Positions 35,986-44,582 of a DNA stretch of 64,000 nucleotides are shown here, in pieces (the stretch's first letter is position 1; each line of letters begins with the position of its first letter). This DNA is from Acidovorax sp. Root219 (GTDB lineage Bacteria > Pseudomonadota > Gammaproteobacteria > Burkholderiales > Burkholderiaceae_C): assembly GCF_001428665.1 (NCBI RefSeq), contig NZ_LMIJ01000001.1, positions 1 through 64,000 of the forward strand. The letters run 5' to 3'. Position numbers and translations under genes: made by a program. Under the pieces are notes generated by a model. It saw nothing but the letters and a program-made list of their open reading frames with translations. It ran no database searches and had not been told where the DNA came from.

Positions 35986-36892
35986 GCAAGACCGCCCCTT
36001 TCCCGCCTCGCTGCCTGCCGCCGGCCAGGTCGTTCTGATCCGCGTATTCGTCAACGGCCCGGCCGGCGGCAACCCCGTGCCGCTGGTGGCCGATGCGCGC
36101 GGCATGGATGCCGAGCAGATGCAGGACGTGGCGCGCACCCACGGGCACGAGTCGGCCTTCGTGCTGCCGGCCGATGTACCCGGTGCCGATTGGCGCCTGC
36201 GATTTTTCGTGCCGCACCACGAGATGGAGATGTGCGGCCACGCCACCGTGGGCAGCCTGTGGGCGCTGCGCCGCTGGGGCGTGTGGACCACGCCCACGGC
36301 CTGCGTGCAGACCCTGAGCGGCCTGGTGGACGTGGAGTGGGACGCGGCACGCCAGCGCGTGTGGATATCGCAGCCCGCCGTGCGCCAGGAGCTGCTGGAG
36401 CCCGATGCGGCTGCGCTCGTGGCGCGCACCCTGCGCCTGCCTGCCCCCCTCCCCACCACCAACGCCGCCACCAGCCGCGTGAAGACCCTGGTGCCCCTGC
36501 CCGATGCGGCCACGCTGAACGGCCTCGTGCCGGACTTCGCTGCCATGGAATCCACCTGCGACGCTATCGCCTCCACCGGCCTGTACCCCTATGCACTGGC
36601 CACCGGCGAGCAGGTGGCGGCAGAACCCACCGTGTTCGCCCGCCAGTTCCCGCGCAAATCCGGCTACCCGGAAGATGCAGCCACCGGCATTGCGGCGGCA
36701 GCGCTCTGGGGGCACCTGGCAGCCACCGGCACCATTGCCGTGGGCAGCGCGGCATCGCCCGTGGTGTGCACCGTGCGCCAGGGCGACGCCATGGGCAGCC
36801 CCTCGGCCATCGCGGTGCGGCCGCGGTTTGATGCGCAGGGTGCGGTCGCCGGCTGCTGGCTCAGCGGCGAGGTGATGGAGGGCGCGGCATGA
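35978..36892 (+). CDS. PhzF-family isomerase/epimerase
   Basis: 304 residues from TTG at 35978, preceded by AGGAG. PhzF landmarks: IRVFVNGPAGGNPVPLV, HGHESAFVLP with catalytic Glu58, FVPHHEMEMCGHATVG, and GYPEDAATGIAAAAL in the second half. The two-domain diaminopimelate-epimerase-like fold is complete. Family members isomerise double bonds or epimerise; the best known makes phenazine intermediates, but no phenazine genes are nearby. Its stop overlaps the RidA start (ATGA). Confidence 0.88.
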   Translation: MIEQDRPFPASLPAAGQVVLIRVFVNGPAGGNPVPLVADARGMDAEQMQDVARTHGHESAFVLPADVPGADWRLRFFVPHHEMEMCGHATVGSLWALRRWGVWTTPTACVQTLSGLVDVEWDAARQRVWISQPAVRQELLEPDAAALVARTLRLPAPLPTTNAATSRVKTLVPLPDAATLNGLVPDFAAMESTCDAIASTGLYPYALATGEQVAAEPTVFARQFPRKSGYPEDAATGIAAAALWGHLAATGTIAVGSAASPVVCTVRQGDAMGSPSAIAVRPRFDAQGAVAGCWLSGEVMEGAA

Positions 36893-37386
36893 ACGACGAC
36901 ACCATGCACACCACGCCCGAAGAACGCCTGGCCGCCGCCGGCCTGGTGCTGCCACCCGCCCCCCAGCCGCGCGGCAGCTACGCGCCCTGCCATGTGCACG
37001 AGGTGGCGGGCCAGTGCTGGGTGGCGGTGAGCGGCCAGACCAGCCGCATCGCCGGCCAGGCCCTGGCCGGCATTTGCGAATCGGATGCCGACCTGCAGCC
37101 CGCGCGCCATGCAGCCACCGTGGCGATGCTCAACGCCCTGGCCGCATTGCGCACCGCCTGCGGCGGCGAGCTGGCCCGCGTGCAGCACGTGGTGCGCCTG
37201 CGCGGCTTCGTGCGCTCGGCACCCGGCTTTGGCGCACACCCTCGGGTGCTCGACGCCGCATCGGACGTGTTGGCCATCGCCTTCCCGCAGCACGCGCTGC
37301 CCGCACGCAGCGCCATCGGCGTGGCCAGCCTGCCCGATGGGGTGTGGGTGGAGCTGGAAATCGATGCGGTGATCGATCCCACCTGA
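36889..37386 (+). CDS. RidA/YjgF-family protein
   Basis: 165 residues from ATG at 36889. The segment ERLAAAGLVLPPAPQPRGSYAPC and the WVAVSGQTSR stretch belong to the RidA subgroup often seen beside catabolic genes; LARVQHVVRLRGFVRSAPGF is the trimer core and PARSAIGVASLPDGVWVELEIDAV contains the Arg that in RidA binds the imine carboxylate. It probably hydrolyses a reactive enamine/imine or a related intermediate made by the PhzF partner. Confidence 0.88.
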   Translation: MNDDTMHTTPEERLAAAGLVLPPAPQPRGSYAPCHVHEVAGQCWVAVSGQTSRIAGQALAGICESDADLQPARHAATVAMLNALAALRTACGGELARVQHVVRLRGFVRSAPGFGAHPRVLDAASDVLAIAFPQHALPARSAIGVASLPDGVWVELEIDAVIDPT

Positions 37387-37474
37387 ACACGCCTGGGCAC
37401 GGGAAGGCAACCCCCTCTGACCACCGGTACTCCAGTCACAGGTCGTCTTCCTTTGCTCGCATCTTAAATTTTGG

Positions 37475-37499
37475 GAAAATGTAATTTTCTCGCATAGAA
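37475..37499. promoter_or_regulatory. Operator-like AT-rich site upstream of the RraA gene
   Basis: GAAAAT-GTA-ATTTTC (37475-37489) is a perfect inverted repeat and overlaps TTCT-CGCAT-AGAA (37487-37499), a second one. The element TTCTCGCAT recurs as TTCTCGTAT upstream of the porin gene (40669-40677). The two sites flank the IclR gene, a plausible regulator of both. Confidence 0.5.
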
Positions 37500-37560
37500 G
37501 GAATTTTTAAACTACACTCCGTGCATACCAACCACCCATCACGCACAGGAGATAGACACC

Positions 37561-38349
37561 ATGAGCCGCGAACAAGTCCTCAACGACTACCAGGAGTACG
37601 AAGCCCAGGGCCGCATCTGGGGCCAGGTGCCGCCCGAGCGCATCAGCAAGATCAAGTTCCCGCGCGCCGATGCGGCCACGGTGCAGCGCTACCTGGCGCT
37701 GCCGGACATGACGACCACGGTGTCCGACCTGCTGGACAGCTACGGCATCCGCGGCGTGGTGGCGGGCTCGTTCATCAAGCCGCTGATCGAAGGCAAGCGC
37801 ATCGTGGGCACAGCGGTTACGCTGCGCTCCATGCCCGAGCGCAAGACGCCCACGCAGGGCACCATCGACAAGGACCCGATCAAGATGTCCACGCGCGAGA
37901 TCTACTACCTCTCGGAGCCGGGCGACATCCTGGTGGCCGACTTCGGCGGCAACCTCGATGTGTCCAACATGGGTGGACAGTCGGCGCTGGTGGGCAAGAC
38001 CTGCGGCTTTGCGGGCGCCATCGTCAACGGTGCGGTGCGCGACGTGCCAGCCATCCGCGAGATCGGCTTTCCCGTGTGGTCGGCCGGCGTCACGCCGATC
38101 ACGGGTAAATTCCGCATGGAAGCGACCGAGATCAACGGCCCCGTGCGCCTGCACGACATCGTGGTCTACCCGGGCGACCTGATCGTGGCGGACGATTCGG
38201 GCATCTGCGTGGTGCCGGCCGAGCGCATCACCAGCCTGATCGACGAAGCCGAGAGCATCGGCGGCGCCGAGGACCGCATGCGCGAGCTGATCGTGAGCAA
38301 GGCCCCGATCTCCGAGCTGCGCCCGCTGTTCCGCAAGCGCTACGACTGA
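37561..38349 (+). CDS. RraA-family protein (probable aldolase/decarboxylase)
   Basis: 262 residues from ATG at 37561 with AGGAGA upstream. It has the RraA fold: TTTVSDLLDSYGIRGVV, GKRIVGTAVTLRSMPE, the metal/substrate region GAIVNGAVRDVPAIREIGFPVWSAG and the closing GDLIVADDSGICVVP. It is longer than E. coli RraA (161) by N- and C-terminal extensions. Its place before Bug, IclR and porin genes indicates carbon catabolism (pyruvate-releasing aldolase or oxaloacetate decarboxylase type), not RNA decay. The AT-rich leader carries an operator-like palindrome. Confidence 0.85.
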   Translation: MSREQVLNDYQEYEAQGRIWGQVPPERISKIKFPRADAATVQRYLALPDMTTTVSDLLDSYGIRGVVAGSFIKPLIEGKRIVGTAVTLRSMPERKTPTQGTIDKDPIKMSTREIYYLSEPGDILVADFGGNLDVSNMGGQSALVGKTCGFAGAIVNGAVRDVPAIREIGFPVWSAGVTPITGKFRMEATEINGPVRLHDIVVYPGDLIVADDSGICVVPAERITSLIDEAESIGGAEDRMRELIVSKAPISELRPLFRKRYD

Positions 38350-38374
38350 CGGCACCCCACCAGAAGGCCGAGCC

Positions 38375-39391
38375 ATGAACAACAAGAGACGAGACATGAT
38401 TTCCCGCCGGGCATCGCTGGCGGCGCTGACTGCAGTGGCGGCCGTGGCCGCGGCTGGGGCGCTGGCGCCCATCGCCGCCACGGCGCAGCCGGCCTACCCC
38501 ACCACCGCCGTGCGCCTGGTCGTGCCCTTCGCCGCCGCAGGCGGCACCGATTCGGTGGCCCGCGTGGTGGTGCAGGTGATGGGCACGCGCCTGGGCCAGC
38601 CTGTGGTGGTGGACAACCGCCCCGGTGCGGGCGGCAGCATCGGCACGCTGGCGGTGACCCAGGCCACACCCGACGGCCACACCCTGCTCCTGGGCAGCAA
38701 CGGCACCATGGTGCTCAACCCCCTGCTGTACCCCCAGCTCAAGTACCAGGTGGACCGGGACCTGTTGCCCGTGGCCGGCATCGCGGCCGTGCCCTTCCTG
38801 GTGGCGGCCAACCCGCAGTTCGGCGCCACCGACCTCAAGGGCCTGCTGGCGGCGGCGAAACAGAAGGATGTGACCTTCGCCTCGCCCGGCAACGGCACCA
38901 CCAACCACCTGGCGGGTGTGCTGCTGGGCAGCATGGCCGGCGTGAACCTGACCCACGTACCCTACCGCGGCACCTCGCCCGCAACCAACGACGTGGTGGG
39001 CGGCGTGGTCAACTTCCTGTCGGGCGACTTCGGCACGCTGCTGCCCATGGTCAACGCGGGCAAGCTGCGCGCGCTGGCCGTCACGGGCACGCAGCGTGTC
39101 TCCATCCTGCCCAACGTGCCCACCGTGGCCGAGACACTGCCGGGCTTCGACGCCACGGGCTGGTTCGGCGTGTTCGCCCCTAAGGGCACGCCGCAGGCGG
39201 TGGTGGACAAGCTCTCGGCCGAGTTCCTGCAGACCCTGAAGGACCCGCGCGTGGCGCAGCGCCTGCAGGAGTTGGGCGGCATGCCCATGCCGCTCAACGC
39301 CACGCAGCTCAAGGCCCTGATCGGCACCGAGACCGCCAAGTGGCAAAAGGTGATCAAGGACAACAAGGTCACGGCCGACGCGCTGCAGTGA
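38375..39391 (+). CDS. Bug-family periplasmic carboxylate receptor
   Basis: 338 residues from ATG at 38375, 25 bp after the RraA gene. Signal peptide of about 37 residues with twin Arg (SRRASLAALTAVAAVAAAGAL), possibly Tat-dependent. Mature part: YPTTAVRLVVPFAAAGGTDSVARVV, DNRPGAGGSIGTL, LTHVPYRGTSPATNDVVGGVVNF. It should deliver the substrate of the RraA partner. A strong intrinsic terminator follows 25 bp after the stop, closing the RraA-Bug unit. Confidence 0.9.
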   Translation: MNNKRRDMISRRASLAALTAVAAVAAAGALAPIAATAQPAYPTTAVRLVVPFAAAGGTDSVARVVVQVMGTRLGQPVVVDNRPGAGGSIGTLAVTQATPDGHTLLLGSNGTMVLNPLLYPQLKYQVDRDLLPVAGIAAVPFLVAANPQFGATDLKGLLAAAKQKDVTFASPGNGTTNHLAGVLLGSMAGVNLTHVPYRGTSPATNDVVGGVVNFLSGDFGTLLPMVNAGKLRALAVTGTQRVSILPNVPTVAETLPGFDATGWFGVFAPKGTPQAVVDKLSAEFLQTLKDPRVAQRLQELGGMPMPLNATQLKALIGTETAKWQKVIKDNKVTADALQ

Positions 39392-39415
39392 CGGCCGGCC
39401 CATCCTCCTGAGCCC

Positions 39416-39460
39416 CGGCACCGGCCGACCATGCGTCGGCCGGTGCCGCTGTGTTTTTTT
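39416..39460 (+). terminator. Rho-independent terminator of the RraA-Bug operon
   Basis: Perfect 14-bp stem CGGCACCGGCCGAC / GTCGGCCGGTGCCG with a five-base loop (39416-39448), followed by CTGTG and seven T residues (39454-39460). Confidence 0.9.
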
Positions 39461-39485
39461 GCTGCAAAATCGACGGGACACACCT

Positions 39486-40418
39486 ATGCCGACGCCACCC
39501 TCGATCCAGCCGCGCACCGCTGCGGCACGCACCACCCCCGCCAAGCACGCCACCAAGGCCGCGCAGGCCACCCCCACCGAGCTGCCGCCAGCGGCCATGG
39601 GGGCCGCCCCGGAGGGCGAGGCCGGCGGCGCCAGCACCAGCGCGCTGGCACGCCTACTGCAGATCCTGGACCTGTTCTCGCTCACACGCACCACCATCCG
39701 CGTGGAAGAGGTGGTGCAGGCCTTCGACATCGTGCAGTCCACCGCCTACCGCTACCTGCGCGAGCTGTGCGATGCGGGGCTGCTGGCCCAGCAGGGCAAG
39801 GGCGTGTATTCGCTGGGCCGGCGCATCGTGGAGCTGGAGCGGCTGCTGCAGCTGTCCGACCCGTTGCTGCTGGCCGGCAAGGGCGTGATGGACAGCCTGG
39901 TCGAGGAATCGCCCAACCGCTCCTTCCTGCTATGCGCCTACTACCGCGACGGCGCCCTGTGCGTCTACAAGGTGGGGCCCGATGAGATACGCCACGCCGG
40001 CACGGCCATGAAGATCCAGCGCGGGCGCGGCACACGGCTGCCGCTGTTCGTGGGCGCGGGCTCGCACGTGATCCTGGCGCACCTGCCGCCGCACCAGCTC
40101 AAGTCACTGTATCTGCTGCAGGCTCGCGAGATCGCCGAGGCAGGCCTGGGCCAGTCGTGGATGGAGTTTCGCGACCAGCTCTCGCAGATCCGCAAGCGCG
40201 GCTTTGCAGAAACCTTCGGCAAGGTGAACCCCGGCATGCACAGCATCGCCGTGCCCGTGCTGCGCGACGATGGCAAGGTCATCGGCAGCGTACTCGCCCT
40301 GGGCTCGGCCGCACCTGCCAAGGCCGAGGAGGCGCGCCAGCTGGTGCCCCTGCTGCAGACCAAGGCCGAGGCCATCCAGCAGGCCCTGCCCGCCATCGAC
40401 ACCAACGGCAAGGACTGA
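39486..40418 (+). CDS. IclR-family transcriptional regulator
   Basis: 310 residues from ATG at 39486 (an upstream TTG at 39459 falls in the terminator T run). A Thr/Ala/Pro-rich tail of about 50 residues precedes the winged helix (ALARLLQILDLFSLTRTTIRVEEVVQAFDIVQSTAYRYLRELCDAGLL) and the IclR effector domain (LLCAYYRDGALCVYKVGPDE, QIRKRGFAETFGKVNPGMHSIAVPV). It sits between the RraA-Bug unit and the porin, whose upstream regions share TTCTCGYAT, so it is the best candidate regulator of both. Confidence 0.88.
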   Translation: MPTPPSIQPRTAAARTTPAKHATKAAQATPTELPPAAMGAAPEGEAGGASTSALARLLQILDLFSLTRTTIRVEEVVQAFDIVQSTAYRYLRELCDAGLLAQQGKGVYSLGRRIVELERLLQLSDPLLLAGKGVMDSLVEESPNRSFLLCAYYRDGALCVYKVGPDEIRHAGTAMKIQRGRGTRLPLFVGAGSHVILAHLPPHQLKSLYLLQAREIAEAGLGQSWMEFRDQLSQIRKRGFAETFGKVNPGMHSIAVPVLRDDGKVIGSVLALGSAAPAKAEEARQLVPLLQTKAEAIQQALPAIDTNGKD

Positions 40419-40638
40419 GGCCGCGGCGCTTGCCGCCCCTCCCATCGCGCGGCAGCCCGCGCGCATTCATGCATTGACGCCCCCCGGGCCGACCCCTTTG
40501 CGCCCTGCGCCGGGGCGGCCTGCGCGCGCCGCTTTCCCTCCGAGGCCGCGGCCACCACGCCATGGCCGATCCGTATCCCGCGCCCCTTCCCCACCTCCAT
40601 CGCGCCTGCCACCGCACGGCCTGGCGCGCCCCTCTTCG

Positions 40639-40711
40639 GGTATATACCTAGATCAAATAAATAATTAATTCTCGTATTTGGAGAAAACATGTTTTATTCT
40701 TTAGAGAGAAT
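40639..40711. promoter_or_regulatory. AT-rich regulatory region of the porin gene
   Basis: Four palindromic sites occur in about 70 bp: GGTATATACC (40639-40648), TTCTC-N7-GAGAA (40669-40685), AAAACATGTTTT (40684-40695) and ATTCT-N6-AGAAT (40696-40711). The rest of the gene-free stretch 40419-40638 is GC-rich with nothing recognisable. Confidence 0.5.
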
Positions 40712-40782
40712 AATTTTGTTCTTTGTAGCGTGCGCTAGCGCCCCGGTCGGGGCCTGCGCGCTCCCCACCCAAGGCCATTCCC

Positions 40783-41862
40783 ATGAAACGAGACACCCTC
40801 CTCCTGCTTGCCTGCGCAAGCCTTTGCGGCGCCGCGTCCGCGCAATCCTCGGTCACCATCTTCGGCATCGCGGACGTGATGCTCACGCGCGGCAACGGCT
40901 CGCTGGCGGGCAAGACGGCGCTGGCCTCGGGCGGGCTGCAGAGCTCGCGCGTGGGCTTTCGCGGGGTGGAGGATCTGGGCGGCGGCCTCAAGGCCAGCTT
41001 CCACCTGGAGGCGCAGTTCTTCCTCGACACGGGCGAGGGCCAGGCCACCAACACCAACAACCAGACCAGCGGCACCACCACTGCGCCAGCCGGCTCGCAG
41101 GGCCTGACCTTCGCGCGCCGCTCCACCGTGAGCCTGGAAGGGCCCTGGGGCGAGCTGCGCGCGGGGCGTGATTTTTCATCGCAGTACCGCAACCGGCTGG
41201 AGTTGGACCCGTACGCCAGCGCCGGTGTGGGCACCATCCAGCCCTTCATCGGCTCTCTCGGTGGGCCGGTGTCCACCCGGGCCTCGAACATGCTGGGCTA
41301 CTACCTGCCGCGCGACCTGGGCGGCCTGTACGGCCAGTTCCAGGCCTACCTGGGCGAGAACGCCAGCAACCAGCCGGCCGACGACGGCACCGGCGTGAAC
41401 ATGCGCCTGGGCTACCAGTGGGGGCCACTCAACGTGTCGGCATCGGCCGCGCGCACCGAGTACGTGCAGGCCGCAGCCACCGGCGACATCCTCACCCAGA
41501 ACCTGGGCGTCCACTACCAGCTCGGCCCCATGAAGCTGCTGACCGGCGTGTTCCGCGACGTGGTGTACCGCACCAACCAGCCCCTGCGCGGCAAGGGCTG
41601 GACGGCCGGCGGCATCTGGGCCGTGGGCGTGGGCGAGGTGAAGTTCGCGCTTTCGGAGTACGGCACCGACGCTCCGGGCCATCCCGAGGCACGCAAGCTC
41701 TCGCTGGGCTACGTGCATAACCTGTCCAAGCGCACAGCGCTGTACACCACCTGGGCGCGCGTCTCCAACTCGGGCGGTGCCAGCTTCTCGCTCAACGGCG
41801 CAGCCACCGGGCCGAATCGAAGCTCCACGGGGATGGACGTGGGCATCCGGCACCTGTTCTGA
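40783..41862 (+). CDS. Outer-membrane general porin (Bordetella/Comamonas type)
   Basis: 359 residues from ATG at 40783. Signal peptide of about 20 residues ending ASAQ, then SSVTIFGIADV, the typical first strand of betaproteobacterial trimeric porins. LQSSRVGFRGVEDLGGGLKASFHLE and RRSTVSLEGPWGELRAGRDFS are conserved strands; the protein ends GIRHLF with the C-terminal Phe required for outer-membrane assembly. It should pass small anionic nutrients into the periplasm for the neighbouring Bug receptors. Confidence 0.93.
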   Translation: MKRDTLLLLACASLCGAASAQSSVTIFGIADVMLTRGNGSLAGKTALASGGLQSSRVGFRGVEDLGGGLKASFHLEAQFFLDTGEGQATNTNNQTSGTTTAPAGSQGLTFARRSTVSLEGPWGELRAGRDFSSQYRNRLELDPYASAGVGTIQPFIGSLGGPVSTRASNMLGYYLPRDLGGLYGQFQAYLGENASNQPADDGTGVNMRLGYQWGPLNVSASAARTEYVQAAATGDILTQNLGVHYQLGPMKLLTGVFRDVVYRTNQPLRGKGWTAGGIWAVGVGEVKFALSEYGTDAPGHPEARKLSLGYVHNLSKRTALYTTWARVSNSGGASFSLNGAATGPNRSSTGMDVGIRHLF

Positions 41863-41963
41863 GCCACCGGCCGAGGCCCCTCCTCTGGTACAGGACTTGC
41901 ATAACCTTTGCACTTGCGGCATACCTGCCGATGCCAGTCCATTCCAGTCCGGAGGAGTTCCCC

Positions 41964-42941
41964 ATGCAACGCCGACACTTGATTGCCACCCTCGCCAGCG
42001 CCCTGGTTGCGCCAGCCGCCGCCCTCGCGCAAGGCGCTGCGCCCTACCCCGACCGCCCTGTCAAGGTCATCGTGGCCCTGCCCGCCGGCGGCAGTGCCGA
42101 CATGATCGCCCGCGTGGTCACCCAGAAGATGGCGGCCGAGCTGGGCCAGCCTTTCGTGGTGGACAACAAGGCCGGCGCCTCCGGCCAGATTGGCACGCCG
42201 CTGGTCTCACGCGCCGCGCCAGACGGTTACACGCTGATGGTCTCGCCCGCCTCGTTCCTCACCACCAACAAGAGCATCTTCAAGACCCTGCCCTACGACC
42301 CCGAGGCCGACTTCGTGCCCATCACCAAGTTCGTGAACCAGCCCATGGTGCTGGTGGTCAAGGACAAGCAGAAATTCCCCACCGTGGCCGCCGTGCTGGC
42401 CGCCGCCAAGGCCGCGCCGGGCAAGCTGACCTACGCCTCCTCAGGCGATGGCAGCCCGCAGCACCTGGCGGGGCTGATGTTCACCACCCGCACCAAGACC
42501 GACCTGCTGCACGTGCCCTACAAGGGCGGGGCCCCGGCCATTAACGACGCCCTGGCCGGCACGGTGGACATGCTGTTTGCCGTGCTGCCCGAGGCCCTGC
42601 CGCACATCCAGTCCGGCAAGCTGCATGCCCTCGGCCTGATGGCTGCGCAGCGCACGGCCACCCTGCCGCAGACCCCCACCATGGCGGAAGCTGGCGCGCC
42701 CGAGATGAACCTCTCGGCCTGGGTCGGCCTGCTCGCCCCCGCCAAGACGCCCCAGCCCATCATCGACCGGCTGCAGCGCGCCGCGCACGCCGCGCTGGCC
42801 GATGCCGACATCAAGGCCAAGCTGGCCGCCAGCGGGATGGAAGTGGCACCCGGCACCAGCCAGCAGCTCAAGGACGCGATCACGCAGGAGATCAAGGTCC
42901 ATGCGGAGCTGGTGAAGGCTGCGGGGCTGGTGCCGCAGTAG
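41964..42941 (+). CDS. Bug-family periplasmic carboxylate receptor
   Basis: 325 residues from ATG at 41964, with a strong GGAGGAG site. Signal peptide RRHLIATLASALVAPAAALAQ. Mature part: YPDRPVKVIVALPAGGSADMIARVV, DNKAGASGQIGT, LLHVPYKGGAPAINDALAGTVDMLF. It follows the porin by 101 bp and may share its regulation. No TctA/TctB pump genes are present in the window, so the receptor must use a distant transporter or act as a sensor. Confidence 0.9.
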   Translation: MQRRHLIATLASALVAPAAALAQGAAPYPDRPVKVIVALPAGGSADMIARVVTQKMAAELGQPFVVDNKAGASGQIGTPLVSRAAPDGYTLMVSPASFLTTNKSIFKTLPYDPEADFVPITKFVNQPMVLVVKDKQKFPTVAAVLAAAKAAPGKLTYASSGDGSPQHLAGLMFTTRTKTDLLHVPYKGGAPAINDALAGTVDMLFAVLPEALPHIQSGKLHALGLMAAQRTATLPQTPTMAEAGAPEMNLSAWVGLLAPAKTPQPIIDRLQRAAHAALADADIKAKLAASGMEVAPGTSQQLKDAITQEIKVHAELVKAAGLVPQ

Positions 42942-43004
42942 CGCCATCCCCGCCCAGGGCTGGCATTGCTGCTTCCTGAGGGTGGCCCCTGCCGGTATCC
43001 CGAA

Positions 43005-43763
43005 TCAGGGTTTCACGCTGGCTTCAGCTCCCGCTCCACGGCGAAGCACAAGCACCACCACGGCGATCGAAGCCACATAGGTGCCACCCAGAAAGACGAG
43101 CGCGCCAAGGCTCTGGGGGCCCTTCCCCAGACCCTGGGCAATGCTCGAAAAATCCCACAGGGCGTGCAAAGCCATCGCCACCCACAGGCTGCCGGTGAGC
43201 CGGCGCACGAGGTACAGCCCCGTGCCCGCGCAAAAGGCCAGAACGACCTGCACCAGGGCCGCCGCGCCCAGGCCGAAGAAGGCGTTGGTGGCGTGCAGCA
43301 GGCCAAACAGCGCGCTCGACCAGAACCACACCCACGCCTCGGACCGCAGCGAGTGGCGCAGGCCCACCAGCAGAATGCCGCGGTGGACCATTTCTTCGCA
43401 GAACCCCACCAGCAGCATGGCGGCGGCCAGCACCAGCACGTGTTCCATGCCGATTGCCGCCCATGCCGTGCTGTACAGGTTCATGCCGATGAACCCGAGC
43501 ATGGGCACCAGCACTGCGGCCAGGAATACCGGCTGGCGCAGCGGTGGTTCGCGGGTCGCCTGAGGCCACCACCCTGCCAGCCCATTGAAGGCGCACAGCA
43601 CGATGGCCGCAATGCCCAGTGGCACGATGACGCCCCGCAGCAGGTTCGCCTGCGAACCCAGCGCTGCATAGTCGATGCCCAGGTAAGTCCATGCAGCGAA
43701 AACCCAGCCCATATAGGCAAAGTACACGCCCAGACCGATCCACCAACGGGGTTGAATGCGCAT
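43005..43763 (-). CDS. CPBP-family intramembrane protease-like protein
   Basis: 252 residues from ATG at 43763. About seven helices. The conserved CPBP (Abi/Rce1-type) motifs are present: EEMVHRG with Glu123, Glu124 and Arg128, FGLLHATN with His157, and HALWD with His200 and Asp204. In other bacteria such proteins process prenylated or peptide substrates, and some protect against bacteriocins. It lies 22 bp downstream of another membrane-protein gene on the same strand, likely one operon. Confidence 0.85.
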   Translation of the reverse strand: MRIQPRWWIGLGVYFAYMGWVFAAWTYLGIDYAALGSQANLLRGVIVPLGIAAIVLCAFNGLAGWWPQATREPPLRQPVFLAAVLVPMLGFIGMNLYSTAWAAIGMEHVLVLAAAMLLVGFCEEMVHRGILLVGLRHSLRSEAWVWFWSSALFGLLHATNAFFGLGAAALVQVVLAFCAGTGLYLVRRLTGSLWVAMALHALWDFSSIAQGLGKGPQSLGALVFLGGTYVASIAVVVLVLRRGAGAEASVKP

Positions 43764-43785
43764 GCGCTCTCCTGCAGCCAGGCGG

Positions 43786-44457
43786 TCAAAAAATCGCAAC
43801 CAACACTGCAGCGACAAGCACCCAGGCGCATGCCCACACCAACAGCCCAAGACCCATTCCCAGCGCGGCCAGGCGTCCAACGCCCAACTTGGCCCTGAAC
43901 CACGCGGCCTGAATGCCTACCATCCATACGAATGCCATCGCGCACGCAACCCCTCCCGCCATGCCAAAGCCCCGCCCAGGCATTTGCGTCGCGATGAGGC
44001 CCAGCGAAACGACCAGCGCGAACGGCGATGTCAGGTAACACTGTGCGAAGAAGGGCGGCCGCAACGTCGTGCGGGATGCTGCCTGCCTTCGCCTTCGCAA
44101 CAGCAGCACCGCGGCCGTCAGCGGGACAAGGCTGAAAAGCAGGCTGCGAAAAAGAAGCAGGTTCTGCGGCGAGTCCAGGAGTTCCTTGGCCAGAGGCGGA
44201 GCGTCCGACGCCTGTGCAACGTGCAAAGCCATCGCCACCCCGTTGGTAAGCAGCAGTGTGATCAACAGCAGCAAGGGCGGGCTCACCGCGTCATCGTAGG
44301 CCAGGGGCTTGTCCGAGGCCTCTTCATGCTCGGCGTACTCCATGGCCTGCAGGGGCTTGAAGACAATCCTCAGCAGCGTTCGGGGGTAGAAGAACAGCAG
44401 CGCGATCGCCTCGAAGACAAACTCCTCCAGGCTGCGCATCAACTTCATCAGATCCAT
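43786..44457 (-). CDS. Integral membrane protein of unknown function
   Basis: 223 residues from ATG at 44457, with a strong GGAGGAG site. A short cytoplasmic N terminus (MDLMKLMRSLEEFVFEAIALLFFYPRTLL, split) with an amphipathic helix is followed by five to six membrane helices. The arrangement recalls Yip1-like permease proteins, but I cannot name the family with confidence. It is the first gene of a pair with the CPBP protease and may be its membrane partner. Confidence 0.7.
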   Translation of the reverse strand: MDLMKLMRSLEEFVFEAIALLFFYPRTLLRIVFKPLQAMEYAEHEEASDKPLAYDDAVSPPLLLLITLLLTNGVAMALHVAQASDAPPLAKELLDSPQNLLLFRSLLFSLVPLTAAVLLLRRRRQAASRTTLRPPFFAQCYLTSPFALVVSLGLIATQMPGRGFGMAGGVACAMAFVWMVGIQAAWFRAKLGVGRLAALGMGLGLLVWACAWVLVAAVLVAIF

Positions 44458-44582
44458 AAACTCCTCCGAAAGCGCGCCACGCGCGCGCCGTGGATCAACA
44501 CATGGGGGCATCCGACTGGACAGTTTGTCCAGCGATCCAGCGTGAACCCTGCCTAAGATCCGCAGCACACCAGCCATGTTGC

